Assembly (NCBI GenBank): GCA_903861645.1
Contig: CAIOVE010000103.1
Location: forward strand, 62,001-126,000
Direction: 5' to 3'
Source: an uncultured Hyphomicrobiales bacterium
GTDB lineage: Bacteria; Pseudomonadota; Alphaproteobacteria; Rhizobiales; Beijerinckiaceae
Length of the DNA stretch: 64,000 bases
Shown here: positions 1-8,714 of the stretch, piece after piece
Layout of the letters: every line of letters starts with the position of its first letter
Numbering within the stretch: position 1 is the stretch's first letter
The notes under the pieces: generated by a model
The model's input: the letters and a program-made list of their open reading frames with translations, nothing else
The model's database searches: none
What the model was told of the DNA's origin: nothing
Translations under genes and position numbers: made by a program

Positions 1-376
1 GCAACTCGCCATTCTCGCCTTTCCCGCCGCGGCGCCAATGCTCAAGGGCGGCTTGCTGAAACCCATCGCCGTCAGTTCGATCGAGCGCGTGACGGGCTAT
101 GAATCCATTTCACCCATCGCCGACACCTTGCCCGGATTCGATTTCTACGGCTGGCTAGGCGTGTCCGCGCCGGCGGGCGTCCCCAAGCCGATCATCGAGC
201 GTCTGAACGCCGAAATCAGCAAGCTTCTCGATGACGCGGAATTCAGGGAAAGCCTTGTCAAGCTGGGCTTTTACTCGTTCGGTTCCCATTCCGTCGCGGC
301 CGCGGAAAAGGCGGTGAGCGACGAACTGGAGCTCTGGCGCAAGGTCGTCGGCGATCTCGGCATCCAGCCCGAATAA
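1..376 (+). CDS. Bug-family tripartite tricarboxylate transporter binding protein, C-terminal part (partial)
   Basis: The reading frame is open from the first base of the window (codons begin at base 2), so the start lies outside. The visible C-terminal ~124 residues have the Bug/TctC ending: a 'GWLGVSAPAGVPKPIIERLN' segment followed by an amphipathic helix with 'EFRESLVKLGF'. Family members are periplasmic binding proteins of about 320 residues that capture carboxylates or related organic acids for TctAB-type carriers. No TctA or TctB gene is visible downstream; the next gene runs in the opposite direction and ends 6 bases away. The ligand cannot be predicted. Confidence 0.85.
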   Translation, partial: QLAILAFPAAAPMLKGGLLKPIAVSSIERVTGYESISPIADTLPGFDFYGWLGVSAPAGVPKPIIERLNAEISKLLDDAEFRESLVKLGFYSFGSHSVAAAEKAVSDELELWRKVVGDLGIQPE

Positions 377-382
377 GCAGGC

Positions 383-1345
383 CTATCGCGCGAAAAAATC
401 CGTCGCCTCGACGAGTTTGCGCGTGATGCCCGGCTCGCTGGTCGCGTGGCCCGCGTCGTTGACAATATCGAAGCGCGACGACGGCCAGAGCCGGTGCACC
501 TCCCAGGCGGTGGTCGGCGGCGTCACCACGTCATAGCGCCCTTGCACGATGATGCCGGGAATATGCATGATACGCTCCATGTCGGCGATGACGCGACCTT
601 CGCCGATGAAGGCGTCGTTGATGAAATAATGCGCCTCGATGCGCGCGAGCGCGCGCGTGTGCTCGCCGGCGCCCGCGCTGAAATTCGACGAGCGCGGCGC
701 GAGCGTCATCAGCGCCGCCTCCCACGTGCACCAGGCGCGCGCCGCCTCGCGTTCGACTTCCGCGTCGCCGCTGAACAGCCGACGATGATAGGCGCGGGGC
801 AGATCGCCGCGTTCGTCCTCGGGCACGAAGGTCGCGAATTTTTCCCAGCGCTCGGGAAACAGTTCCGACGCGCCGTGCTTGTAGAGCCAGTCGACCTCGC
901 GCCGACGCGCGGTGAACACGCCGCGCAGCACGAGCGCCTCGACCCGCGCGGGATGCGTCTGCGCGTAGAGCAACGCCAGCGCGGCGCCCCATGAGCCGCC
1001 CAGCACCACAAAACGATCGATCCGCAGATGTTCGCGCAAACGCTCGATGTCGTCGACCAGCGCCATCGTCGTGTTGCCGGCGACCTCGCCGAGCGGGCGC
1101 GACTTGCCGCAGCCGCGCTGATCGAACAGGACAATGCGATAGCGCCGGGGATCGAAGAGACGGCGATGGTCCGCGTAGCAACCGCCGCCGGGACCGCCAT
1201 GCAGGAACAGCGCGGGCTTGCCCGCGGGATTGCCGCTCGCCTCGTAATAAATCTGGTGGTCGTCGCCGACATCCAGCATGCCGCTTTCATGCGGCTGGAT
1301 GGAAGGGTAGAGCGCGCCGGGGCGGGCAAGGGTTTCGGCGATCAC
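383..1345 (-). CDS. pip: Proline iminopeptidase (alpha/beta hydrolase, S33)
   Basis: A 320-residue cytoplasmic alpha/beta hydrolase that should release N-terminal proline from peptides. Visible family marks are the oxyanion-hole HGGPGGG near residue 49, the nucleophile elbow GGSWGAAL with the catalytic Ser near residue 117, an Asp in 'QGRYDVVTPP' and a C-terminal 'DAGHA' His. Length fits the family (310-330). The start is a GTG that overlaps the stop of the upstream EutA-like gene as GTGA, so it is probably the last gene of the minus-strand unit cupin - EutA-like - pip. The peptidase activity may not be related to the cupin system; co-transcription is an inference. Confidence 0.92.
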   Translation of the reverse strand: MIAETLARPGALYPSIQPHESGMLDVGDDHQIYYEASGNPAGKPALFLHGGPGGGCYADHRRLFDPRRYRIVLFDQRGCGKSRPLGEVAGNTTMALVDDIERLREHLRIDRFVVLGGSWGAALALLYAQTHPARVEALVLRGVFTARRREVDWLYKHGASELFPERWEKFATFVPEDERGDLPRAYHRRLFSGDAEVEREAARAWCTWEAALMTLAPRSSNFSAGAGEHTRALARIEAHYFINDAFIGEGRVIADMERIMHIPGIIVQGRYDVVTPPTTAWEVHRLWPSSRFDIVNDAGHATSEPGITRKLVEATDFFAR

Positions 1346-2862
1346 GCGACCCTCTCGGCCTCGACGCGACCGAGCGCCGACGTCGTCGGGAACACCAGCG
1401 ACTTGATCACCACGGGCACGGCGCCGGATGTCTCCAGCATCGCGCCTATGTCGATGAAGTCGAACTCCTTCAGCACGATGCCGTCGATCGACACGATGGG
1501 ATTGGCGATCCTGGCCTCTTCGAGCGCGTGGATACCCACGAGCCCGCCGATATCGCCATCGCCGACGAGAATGAGCGGATGGCCATTCGCGAGTTGCGCC
1601 GCGAGGCCTTTCGCGACACCCTTGCAGAAGTCATCGAGGCGACGGAACATCGCCGAGCCGCCCCAGCGATAGCAGACCGCCACCGGCTGCTCGCCCTCGT
1701 GCAGATCGAGCCGGCGCAGCGCCGCGCGCACCGCGGCGGCGATGGCGTCCTGATCGAGATCGTCGGCGTCCAATGCAAAATCCGGCGTCACCACGGGAAT
1801 ATTCCGCAACGGCAAGGTGTCAAGCGGCGCGACGAAGATCGTGCTGCCGCTGACCTGTATGGTGTATTGCGAGGCGCCGACGACGGTGGCGCGAATGCCT
1901 TCGTCGGGCTTGGCGATGCGCTGGCCCCAGGCGTCGACGCGCTTCTTGATGGCGCGCGCGAGCAACGGCCCGAGATCGCCGAAACCACTGTCCTGCCGGT
2001 TGTAGATATATTCGGAAACGCCGCCCGAAAACGTCACGACATCGGGCGCGCGCGCGTTGCGCAGCGGATCGAGCCGAAGCAACGCCGCCGTTTCAGCGGA
2101 CAGGGTCGGCGCGGAAATGACCTCGAACAGCCGGTCGGCCATGCGCTCGACCATGAGGCCAAGATCGGCGGGCGATGGTTTCGAGCCGATGTCGAGTTGC
2201 AGACCCGCCTCCTTGGCGAAGCGACGACCGGCCTCCTCGAGCCGGACGACAACGCCATGCTTGTCGAGCGCGATGACGCGCGCGCCAACGTCAACCGCCG
2301 TCATCTCGGCGATCTCGCCATCCGCGCATACGGCGATCTTCGACGTGCCGCCGCCGATGTCGATGTTCATCACGCGGTTGGATTCGCGAATGGAGCGCGC
2401 GGCCGCGCCCGAGCCAAAGGCCGCCAGCGTGGTCTCAAGCCCGTCGCCCGCCGAAACGGACACGAACTTGCCCGCCTGCGCCGCGAACAATTCGCCGATC
2501 GCCCGCGCGTTGGAGCGACGCACCGCGACGCCCGTCAGGATCAGCGCGCCCGTGTCGATGGCCGCGGGATCGAGCAGCGCCATGTCGTACTGGCGGTTGA
2601 TGAAATCGCCCAACGCCTTCGCGTCGATGGTCATGTCGTCGGCGTAGGGCGTCAGCAACACGTCGGATTCATGGACGATCTCGCGCTCGCTGACGATGTA
2701 GCGATTGTCGAGACGTTCGAGCACGAGCCGCGAGAACACCAGATGCGATGTCGACGAACCGATGTCGACACCAACGCTGACGAGGCGGATTTCATCCTCC
2801 TCCTCCAGGCTGCGCCGAACATTGGAGAAAAAAACGCGACCGCCAACGGGTTCATCGCTCAT
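1342..2862 (-). CDS. EutA-like ASKHA ATPase 1 (ethanolamine ammonia-lyase reactivase family)
   Basis: A 506-residue protein that matches EutA along its length. It has the phosphate-1 loop GVDIGSSTSH (about residues 31-40), 'DTGALILTGVAVRRSNARA' (about 103-121), the phosphate-2 loop NIDIGGGTSK (about 166-175) and an adenosine-type 'FSGGVSEYIY' near 278. EutA is an ATPase that exchanges damaged cobalamin out of ethanolamine ammonia-lyase. No eutB or eutC exists in the window, so the client must differ or lie elsewhere. A good ribosome site (GAGGAG) precedes the ATG. It lies 30 bases after the bicupin gene at 2893-4119 on the same strand and overlaps pip, indicating an operon. A second, longer paralogue is at 5188-6924. 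Confidence 0.85.
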   Translation of the reverse strand: MSDEPVGGRVFFSNVRRSLEEEDEIRLVSVGVDIGSSTSHLVFSRLVLERLDNRYIVSEREIVHESDVLLTPYADDMTIDAKALGDFINRQYDMALLDPAAIDTGALILTGVAVRRSNARAIGELFAAQAGKFVSVSAGDGLETTLAAFGSGAAARSIRESNRVMNIDIGGGTSKIAVCADGEIAEMTAVDVGARVIALDKHGVVVRLEEAGRRFAKEAGLQLDIGSKPSPADLGLMVERMADRLFEVISAPTLSAETAALLRLDPLRNARAPDVVTFSGGVSEYIYNRQDSGFGDLGPLLARAIKKRVDAWGQRIAKPDEGIRATVVGASQYTIQVSGSTIFVAPLDTLPLRNIPVVTPDFALDADDLDQDAIAAAVRAALRRLDLHEGEQPVAVCYRWGGSAMFRRLDDFCKGVAKGLAAQLANGHPLILVGDGDIGGLVGIHALEEARIANPIVSIDGIVLKEFDFIDIGAMLETSGAVPVVIKSLVFPTTSALGRVEAERVA

Positions 2863-2892
2863 CGAAACAAACTCCTCGCGGCAGCGTTCTCG

Positions 2893-4119
2893 TTACACCA
2901 CGTCCTTGCGCGTATCCGCGTCGTTGGGCTTCAGGTACCACTTGGGGTCCATGCGGCAAGGCACGCCGTTCTGGCGCAGTGTTTCCTCGTATTCGTTGCG
3001 GATATACGGGTCTTCCATCCAGTACGGGATCGCGGTGCCGCCCTGATTGACGTCGATCGCCGTATAATCCGTATGCTTCTGGCCGGGCGCGCCGGGGTCG
3101 CGGCCGGGATTGTGCGGGCCGAACCACGCGGTCAGCCGGAAGTCGTCCTTCGAGACGCTGAAATGCTGGTGATACCAGCGCGCGCCGCCCGGCGCCGCCG
3201 TCACCATGCCAATCGGTTCGTAGTCGAGCCGGTTGACCTGATCGGCCTGACCGGTTTCCCACGGCCGCTCGCCGCAATGCTCGGGCCAGGAATAAGTGTA
3301 GCCCTTGCCCTTCAGGCAAATCAGGATCGCCGCGGACGTGTGCGCGTGGCCCTTGGAATAGCGCCCGTTCTCGTGCTGGCCGATCCAGAAATAGAACGAG
3401 TTGTTGGTCATCAGCGGCTCGACGCGGCGATAGCCAACCGAGCGACGGTTATCGAGCGGCAGTTCGCAGTTGATGACGTCGGGAATGAAGTTCGTCTTGC
3501 GCATGGCGAGGCCACGCACCGGATCGGGCTCGATATCGTCCTTCGGCTTGAAGAAGTCATCGGCGCCCGAGAAGCGATCCTTGAAGACGAAGGGATTGCT
3601 GAACACCGCGTCCGCGTTCTGCAGCGCGTTCAGAACCACCGGCGCCGTGGTGCCGCCGAGCAGCAGCGCGCCGCCCGAGGTCGCGTTGACCAGACGATGC
3701 ATGGCGTTCATCGGGATCGAGAACATCGAGCCCTTCTGCCACTCGAAAACATGCTTCTTGCTGTCGCCCTCGAGCCAGACTTCCGTCGAGCCGCGGCCTT
3801 CCACCACGAGGAAGATTTCCTCGTACATGTGTTTTTCCGGGTTCAGCGCGCCGCCCGGCGGAATTTCGACGACGTAGCAGCCCCACTTCGTCTCGGTGCC
3901 GTAAAGCTGGATGAAGTGGCCGCGACCGCCGGTGCGCTTCCACGGCACGAGCGGCAGGTTCTGCACCTTGGAAATGCCGATGCCACGGAAAACCGGCAGG
4001 CCCTCGGATTCCATCCACGCGTCATAGGGCGTCGGCTGCTTGGCGAACTCGCCGAAACCCGCCTTTTTCGTGCCCGCCGGCTCGTGCCAGTGAACTCCGT
4101 CTTTCCCGTCGTGCGGCAT
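2893..4119 (-). CDS. Bicupin protein A (putative metal-dependent dioxygenase-like)
   Basis: A 408-residue protein with two cupin domains, in the size range of gentisate dioxygenase-type bicupins but without clear identity to any named enzyme. Domain 1 (about 80-150) has a degraded first motif: EKH at 95-97 replaces HxH, with E100 and H141 retained. Domain 2 (about 245-325) keeps H258-x-H260 in 'GHAHTSAAIL' and H317/H319 in 'YHQHFS', so a metal site is probable there; the usual Glu is absent. An AGGAG site sits before the ATG. It is upstream of EutA-like 1 on the same strand. It shares the H-Q-H-F motif with the four plus-strand cupins. The substrate is unknown. Confidence 0.8.
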   Translation of the reverse strand: MPHDGKDGVHWHEPAGTKKAGFGEFAKQPTPYDAWMESEGLPVFRGIGISKVQNLPLVPWKRTGGRGHFIQLYGTETKWGCYVVEIPPGGALNPEKHMYEEIFLVVEGRGSTEVWLEGDSKKHVFEWQKGSMFSIPMNAMHRLVNATSGGALLLGGTTAPVVLNALQNADAVFSNPFVFKDRFSGADDFFKPKDDIEPDPVRGLAMRKTNFIPDVINCELPLDNRRSVGYRRVEPLMTNNSFYFWIGQHENGRYSKGHAHTSAAILICLKGKGYTYSWPEHCGERPWETGQADQVNRLDYEPIGMVTAAPGGARWYHQHFSVSKDDFRLTAWFGPHNPGRDPGAPGQKHTDYTAIDVNQGGTAIPYWMEDPYIRNEYEETLRQNGVPCRMDPKWYLKPNDADTRKDVV

Positions 4120-4182
4120 GGCGCTTCTCCTGATGGTTTAACGGGCTAGATCGACCAAAGGCGAAGACCTGTCAATGCGCTG

Positions 4183-5028
4183 TCACCGCGTCGATGGAGG
4201 CGGCGACTGGAGAACCGAGCGCAGCGACCGCCAGACCCGGTTTTTCCATTCGACGGCGGGCGGTCCCGGCAGCGTTTCCGGCGCGCTGCCGGCGCGCGCC
4301 GCGCAGTCGGGAGTCAGTCGCGCGAGGGCGATTTCGCCGTCTGTGTAATAGCGGTCGCCGCCGCCATTGCGACCCATCAGCGTCTGGCCAACCCCGGTCA
4401 CCTCATAGACGCCATCGACGACGCCCGCGCGCGTCAGCGCCGCGATCAAACCGTCCCGCTCGGCGTCGATGTCCGCGTCGATATGGTGCGTCACCTGCAA
4501 AGTATAGCGGCTGAAACCAACGCCGCGATCGAAGCTGGCCGCGCCGAGCCAGACCGGCCGGCCCTCCTCACCATTCTCCAGCGCTTGCCAGAGGCGCACG
4601 TGGTGGCGCGTGTCGGCGCTGCGGCCCGCCGCGCGCTGGAACGACAGATCCTCGCGTCGGCCATCGAGATAGAGCGCGCTGACCGGCGCCGCCGGATAAG
4701 GCCGGTCGAGAACCACGCTGCCGACGATTTTAAGGCTCGACGCCAGCGTAACCGGGTCGGCCGGCGCCCACCCCGCCGCGTGAAAGGCGCAGACAACGTC
4801 GGATTGGGAGCCCACGAAGCCCACGTTGAGCGGGTCGCCGGGTATTCCCTGCGAGGTGCGCGTGACCATCTCCCGCCCCTCGAGGCCGCGCTGGTGTTCG
4901 TAATGCCGCCATATCAGCGGCAGCGCCGCGTAGGCCAGCCCCGCCCAGACCAGCGCGACCACGCCCACCACCGCCCAGAGCCGGCGGTTTGCGAGGCATT
5001 TGACGAAGGTTTTGACGGAAATGGTCAA
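4183..5028 (-). CDS. Membrane-anchored LssY C-terminal domain protein
   Basis: A 281-residue protein with one N-terminal membrane segment (about residues 16-38, 'LWAVVGVVALVWAGLAYAAL') followed by a soluble LssY_C-type domain: 'GDPLNVGFVGSQSD', 'AAGWAPADPVTLASSLK', 'RPYPAAPVSALYL', 'RHHVRLW', 'GAASFDRGVGFS' and 'VTHHIDADIDAERD'. In larger proteins this domain follows DedA/PAP2-like membrane domains; its function is not established. It is transcribed toward the bicupin A gene but 63 bases separate the two. It shares a 159-base divergent intergenic region with EutA-like 2. Whether it belongs to the cupin system is unclear. Confidence 0.75.
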   Translation of the reverse strand: MTISVKTFVKCLANRRLWAVVGVVALVWAGLAYAALPLIWRHYEHQRGLEGREMVTRTSQGIPGDPLNVGFVGSQSDVVCAFHAAGWAPADPVTLASSLKIVGSVVLDRPYPAAPVSALYLDGRREDLSFQRAAGRSADTRHHVRLWQALENGEEGRPVWLGAASFDRGVGFSRYTLQVTHHIDADIDAERDGLIAALTRAGVVDGVYEVTGVGQTLMGRNGGGDRYYTDGEIALARLTPDCAARAGSAPETLPGPPAVEWKNRVWRSLRSVLQSPPPSTR

Positions 5029-5138
5029 GCTCGCGTTTGCATATCCGACGCGCCGGATGGGGCGCCGCGGTCGACGTTCACCTTACCCCTTCCCGCGCCG
5101 CGCGCGAAGAACGCGCCGCCGTTGACTCCCGCGTCAGC

Positions 5139-5159
5139 ATGGGCGAACCAGACGCCCAT
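5139..5159. promoter_or_regulatory. Perfect 7-bp inverted repeat upstream of EutA-like 2
   Basis: ATGGGCG at 5139-5145 is matched by CGCCCAT at 5153-5159 with a 7-base spacer, 28 bases before the ATG of EutA-like 2 and inside the divergent region shared with the LssY_C gene. It could be an operator or a leader hairpin; no regulator gene is adjacent. Confidence 0.3.
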
Positions 5160-5187
5160 TCAGGCTTGCAGGGAGTTCGGACGGACC

Positions 5188-6924
5188 ATGGCTGACGAAA
5201 ACGACAAGAAGCCCGCCGTCCATTCCATGAACGAGCATTCGATGGGCCAGGAATGGTCCCATGAACACGACGGCGAAGCCGACCACGACCACGACGAATT
5301 CGATTACGACGGTCCGCTGGAGGAAAATCCCCTCTGGATTCAGGACAATGTCACCCTCGTCAGCGTCGGCATCGACATCGGCTCCTCCGGCACGCAGGTC
5401 ATTTTCTCGAAAATTCACCTGCGCCGTCTCGCCGAGGATCTGACCAGCCGCTATTACGTCGTTTCACGTGAAACCCTTTACTTGTCGCCGGTTTCGCTGA
5501 CCCCCTATTCCAGCGAAACCCGCATCGACGACGCCGCCCTCAAACAGATCGTGCAGGACGCCTACGACGGCGCCGGGGTCAAGCCGGGCGACATCGACGC
5601 CGGCGCCGTGATTTTGACCGGCGAGGCGCTCAGGCGCGAAAACGCGCAGGGCATTTCCAAGATGCTGTCCGAACAGGGGGGCGACTTCGTCTGCGCCACC
5701 GCCGGCCATCACATGGAGTCCATGCTGGCGGCCTACGGTTCGGGCGCGGCGCAGGCCTCACTTGATCTCGGCAAGCGCGTGCTCAACATCGACATCGGCG
5801 GCGGCACCACCAAGCTCGGGCTGGTCGAGGGCGGCCAGTGCAAGACAACCGCGGCGGTTCACATCGGCGGGCGCCTGATGGTCGTCGACGAGAATTTCAG
5901 GCTGGTGCGCCTCGATCCCGCCGGCAGGCACCACGCGCGTCGGGCCGGCTTCGACTGGAAGCTCGGCGATACCGTGACCTCGGCCGACCTCGACAAGGTC
6001 GCCGACGGCATGGCGGAGACCCTCGTCAGCGCGCTGGCGCAACGCCCGATGCCGCACGACGTCGAGCATCTGTATCTCACCGATCCCATCCTCGATTTCG
6101 GCGACATCGGCGGCATGATGTTTTCCGGCGGCGTCGCCGAATATGTCTACGCCCGCGAGGAGCGCGACTTCGGCGATCTCGGCAAGCGGCTCGGCTCGGC
6201 CATCGCCCGCAAGATCGCGGCGGGACGGTTCCCCTGGACCCTTCTGCCGGCGCGCGAATGCATCCGCGCCACGGCGCTCGGCGCGTCGGAATATTCCGTT
6301 CAGCTTTCCGGCAACACCAGCTACATCTCAAACCCCGGCGTGCTGCTGCCGCGCCGCAATCTGCAGGTGCTGCAACCGCCCTGCGAATTCGGCGACGAGA
6401 TCGACGCGGAGGCGCTGGGCAAGGCGATCATCTCGCACCGCAAGGCCTTCGAGGTCGAGGACGCGGCGATCGACATCGCGCTGGCCTTTCACTGGAAGGG
6501 CTCGCCGGAGTTCGGCCGCATCTTCGCGCTGGCCAAGGGCATCGCGGCGGGCATGGCCGACCATATCGCGCAGGGCAAGCCAATCTACGTGATGCTCGAT
6601 GGCGACATCGCGCAGACGCTGGGCGCCGTGCTGCGCGAGGATTGCAAGGTGAACAGCGAAATCCTCGTGATCGACGGCGTAATGCTGATGGATTTCGACT
6701 ACATCGACCTCGGCAAGGTGCGCATCCCCTCCTTCACCGTGCCCGTGACCATCAAGTCGCTGGTGTTCAGCGAGGATCCGCGCGGCCCTCGCGCGAAGGA
6801 GCGCATCCATCACCGCGAGGAAGATGGCCACCATCATCATCATGGGCATGACCACGGGCATCATCATCACCATGGCCATGGTCACGGACATCATCATCAC
6901 CACGACCACGACCACAAGCATTAG
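5188..6924 (+). CDS. EutA-like ASKHA ATPase 2 with histidine-rich ends
   Basis: A 578-residue EutA homologue. The ATG at 5188 is chosen because GGGAG lies 13 bases upstream and EutA similarity begins only after it, although the frame stays open back to 4483. The N-terminus is His/Asp-rich (residues 24-40). The ATPase loops are GIDIGSSGTQ (about 61-70), NIDIGGGTTK and FSGGVAEYVY. The last 38 residues contain 24 histidines in HHHHH blocks separated by G/D, as in metallochaperones such as HypB or CooJ. This tail is absent from EutA-like 1 and from classical EutA (about 470 residues). It heads the plus-strand unit that continues with an ABC permease 28 bases on. A reactivase role with metal delivery is an inference. 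Confidence 0.85.
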   Translation: MADENDKKPAVHSMNEHSMGQEWSHEHDGEADHDHDEFDYDGPLEENPLWIQDNVTLVSVGIDIGSSGTQVIFSKIHLRRLAEDLTSRYYVVSRETLYLSPVSLTPYSSETRIDDAALKQIVQDAYDGAGVKPGDIDAGAVILTGEALRRENAQGISKMLSEQGGDFVCATAGHHMESMLAAYGSGAAQASLDLGKRVLNIDIGGGTTKLGLVEGGQCKTTAAVHIGGRLMVVDENFRLVRLDPAGRHHARRAGFDWKLGDTVTSADLDKVADGMAETLVSALAQRPMPHDVEHLYLTDPILDFGDIGGMMFSGGVAEYVYAREERDFGDLGKRLGSAIARKIAAGRFPWTLLPARECIRATALGASEYSVQLSGNTSYISNPGVLLPRRNLQVLQPPCEFGDEIDAEALGKAIISHRKAFEVEDAAIDIALAFHWKGSPEFGRIFALAKGIAAGMADHIAQGKPIYVMLDGDIAQTLGAVLREDCKVNSEILVIDGVMLMDFDYIDLGKVRIPSFTVPVTIKSLVFSEDPRGPRAKERIHHREEDGHHHHHGHDHGHHHHHGHGHGHHHHHDHDHKH

Positions 6925-6952
6925 TCCGACAAAAGCCTGACGGGAGGCGAGC

Positions 6953-8695
6953 GTGGCGATGGAAGCGGCGGCGACGCGCAACCCGACGGGCGACCGCCCC
7001 GAGTCAGCGTACGACGCGCGCGCGCCCTTGCTCGGCGTCGTCGTCGCGGCCATCGCCTGGCTGGCGCTGGCACCCCTCGGCTTCCTGATCTGGCAAAGCT
7101 TCATGACGCCACGCGTCGGGTCGCGGCCGGCGCGGTTCACGCTGGGCAATTTCGTCGAGGCCTACGCGAGCCCCGACACCCTGCCCCTCTTGATCAACTC
7201 GCTTGAATTCGCCGCCGGCGCCTCGGTGCTGGCGCTTGTCGTGGGCGCGCTGCTGGCGTGGATCCACGAGCGCACGAATACACCATTTAAATCCATGATC
7301 TACGCGCTTTCCGTGGTGCCGCTGGTCATTCCCGGCATTCTCTTCGTGGTCGCGTGGATCATGCTGGCGAGCCCCAAGATCGGGCTGTTCAATCTGGCTT
7401 TCCAGCGAACCTTCGACACGGACGCCACGCTGGTCGACATCTACTCGCTCGGCGGCATGATTTTCGTCGACGGCCTGCATTATTCGCCCATCGCCTTCCT
7501 GTTGATGACGGCGGCGTTTCGCGCCATGGACCCCTCGCTGGAAGAGGCCGCGATGATGAGCGGCGCCTCGACGACCGGCGTCGCCCGGCGCGTCACGTTC
7601 GGGCTGGCGTGGCCGGCGGTCGCGGCGTCCTTCCTGATCCTGTTCATCAGGGCGATTGAGTCCTTCGAAACCCCCGCCCTGCTCGGCCTGCCCGTCGGCA
7701 TCGAGGTCTTCACCTCGGCGATCTACGACGCGATCCACCGCTACCCCAGCAATATCGGGCTGGCCGCGGCCTACGCGCTGTTGCTGCTGGCGCTGACCGG
7801 CGGCGGGATCTGGTGGCAATCGCGCATCGCCTCGCGCGGCGGACGCTACGCGACGGTCGGCGGCAAGGGGTTCCGCCCGCGGGTGATGGACATCGGCGGC
7901 TGGCGCTGGGCGACCGGCGGGTTTTTCGTCGTTTACGCCCTGCTCGTCGTCGGCCTGCCCTTCCTCGTGCTGCTGTGGAGCTCGCTGCAAAAATTCTACA
8001 GCGTCCCCTCCTGGGCGGCCTTGAAAAACATCACGCCCAAGGCCTACGCCACGGTGCTGGCCTATCCCAACGTGGCGACGGCGGCCTGGAACAGCGCCTT
8101 GCTCGCCATCGAGGGCGCGACCATCGTCATGCTGCTGACGGCCGTGGCCTGCTGGATTATCCACCGCACGAAAATCCCTGGTCGCTGGCTGCTTGACGGC
8201 GTCGCCTCGGCGCCGCTCGTCATCCCTGGCCTCGTGATGGGTCTTGCGATCATGGTCAGCTACCTGTCCCTTGGCGGCGGCGTTTACGGCACGATCTGGA
8301 TCATGCTGATCGCCTATGTGACGCGCTTCCTGCCCTACGGCATGCGCTACAACACGACCTCGATGATCCAGCTTCACCCGGAGCTGGAGGAATCCGCGGC
8401 TATGTCCGGCGCCTCGTGGGCGCAGAGTTTCCGGCGCATCGTGCTGCCGCTGCTCAAGCCCGGCCTCGTCGCGGGCTGGATCTATATCGTCATCGTCTCC
8501 GTCCGGGAGTTGTCGAGTTCGATTTTGCTCTATAGTCCGGGTACGGAAGTGATCTCGGTGGTTATCTGGGAGCTCTGGCAGAATGGACAGTACGTGGAAC
8601 TGTCCGCGCTGGGCGTGATGCTCATTGCCGCGCTGTTCGTCTTCGTGATGGCGGCGCAGGCCCTGAGCAGGCGGTTTGGCGTGCGCGAACCATAG
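6953..8695 (+). CDS. ABC transporter permease, fused double-domain Fe(III)/polyamine-type
   Basis: A 580-residue inner-membrane protein with about 12 hydrophobic segments, made of two tandem permease domains. Each half has an EAA-type loop that contacts the ATPase: 'EEAAMMSGASTTGVARRV' in the first half and 'EESAAMSGASWAQSFRRI' in the second. This architecture is typical of FbpB/AfuB-like ferric-ion permeases and relatives for 2-aminoethylphosphonate, thiamine and putrescine. The start is GTG at 6953 behind CGGGAGG. The ATPase follows at 8715 and a binding protein of the matching family occurs at 13420, after four cupin genes. The transported substrate is not predictable. Confidence 0.9.
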   Translation: MAMEAAATRNPTGDRPESAYDARAPLLGVVVAAIAWLALAPLGFLIWQSFMTPRVGSRPARFTLGNFVEAYASPDTLPLLINSLEFAAGASVLALVVGALLAWIHERTNTPFKSMIYALSVVPLVIPGILFVVAWIMLASPKIGLFNLAFQRTFDTDATLVDIYSLGGMIFVDGLHYSPIAFLLMTAAFRAMDPSLEEAAMMSGASTTGVARRVTFGLAWPAVAASFLILFIRAIESFETPALLGLPVGIEVFTSAIYDAIHRYPSNIGLAAAYALLLLALTGGGIWWQSRIASRGGRYATVGGKGFRPRVMDIGGWRWATGGFFVVYALLVVGLPFLVLLWSSLQKFYSVPSWAALKNITPKAYATVLAYPNVATAAWNSALLAIEGATIVMLLTAVACWIIHRTKIPGRWLLDGVASAPLVIPGLVMGLAIMVSYLSLGGGVYGTIWIMLIAYVTRFLPYGMRYNTTSMIQLHPELEESAAMSGASWAQSFRRIVLPLLKPGLVAGWIYIVIVSVRELSSSILLYSPGTEVISVVIWELWQNGQYVELSALGVMLIAALFVFVMAAQALSRRFGVREP

Positions 8696-8714
8696 GGAAC
8701 GGGGAGGAATACGC

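Noticed and set aside
991-4149. A 1052-codon plus-strand open frame
   Set aside because: It lies opposite the well-supported EutA-like 1 and bicupin A genes, its translation is Arg-rich and low in complexity, and it has no domain; it is an antisense frame caused by high GC.
4483-5187. N-terminal extension of EutA-like 2 to give an 813-residue protein
   Set aside because: The extension is antisense to the LssY_C gene, shows no similarity to EutA, and a better start with a ribosome site is at 5188.
5029-5187. Cobalamin riboswitch upstream of the EutA-like gene
   Set aside because: No B12-box-like sequence or long structured leader was seen; the leader is only about 150 bases and shared with the divergent gene.
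6840-6910. Short tandem repeat of CAT/CAC triplets
   Set aside because: It is the coding sequence of the His-rich tail of EutA-like 2, not an independent repeat element.
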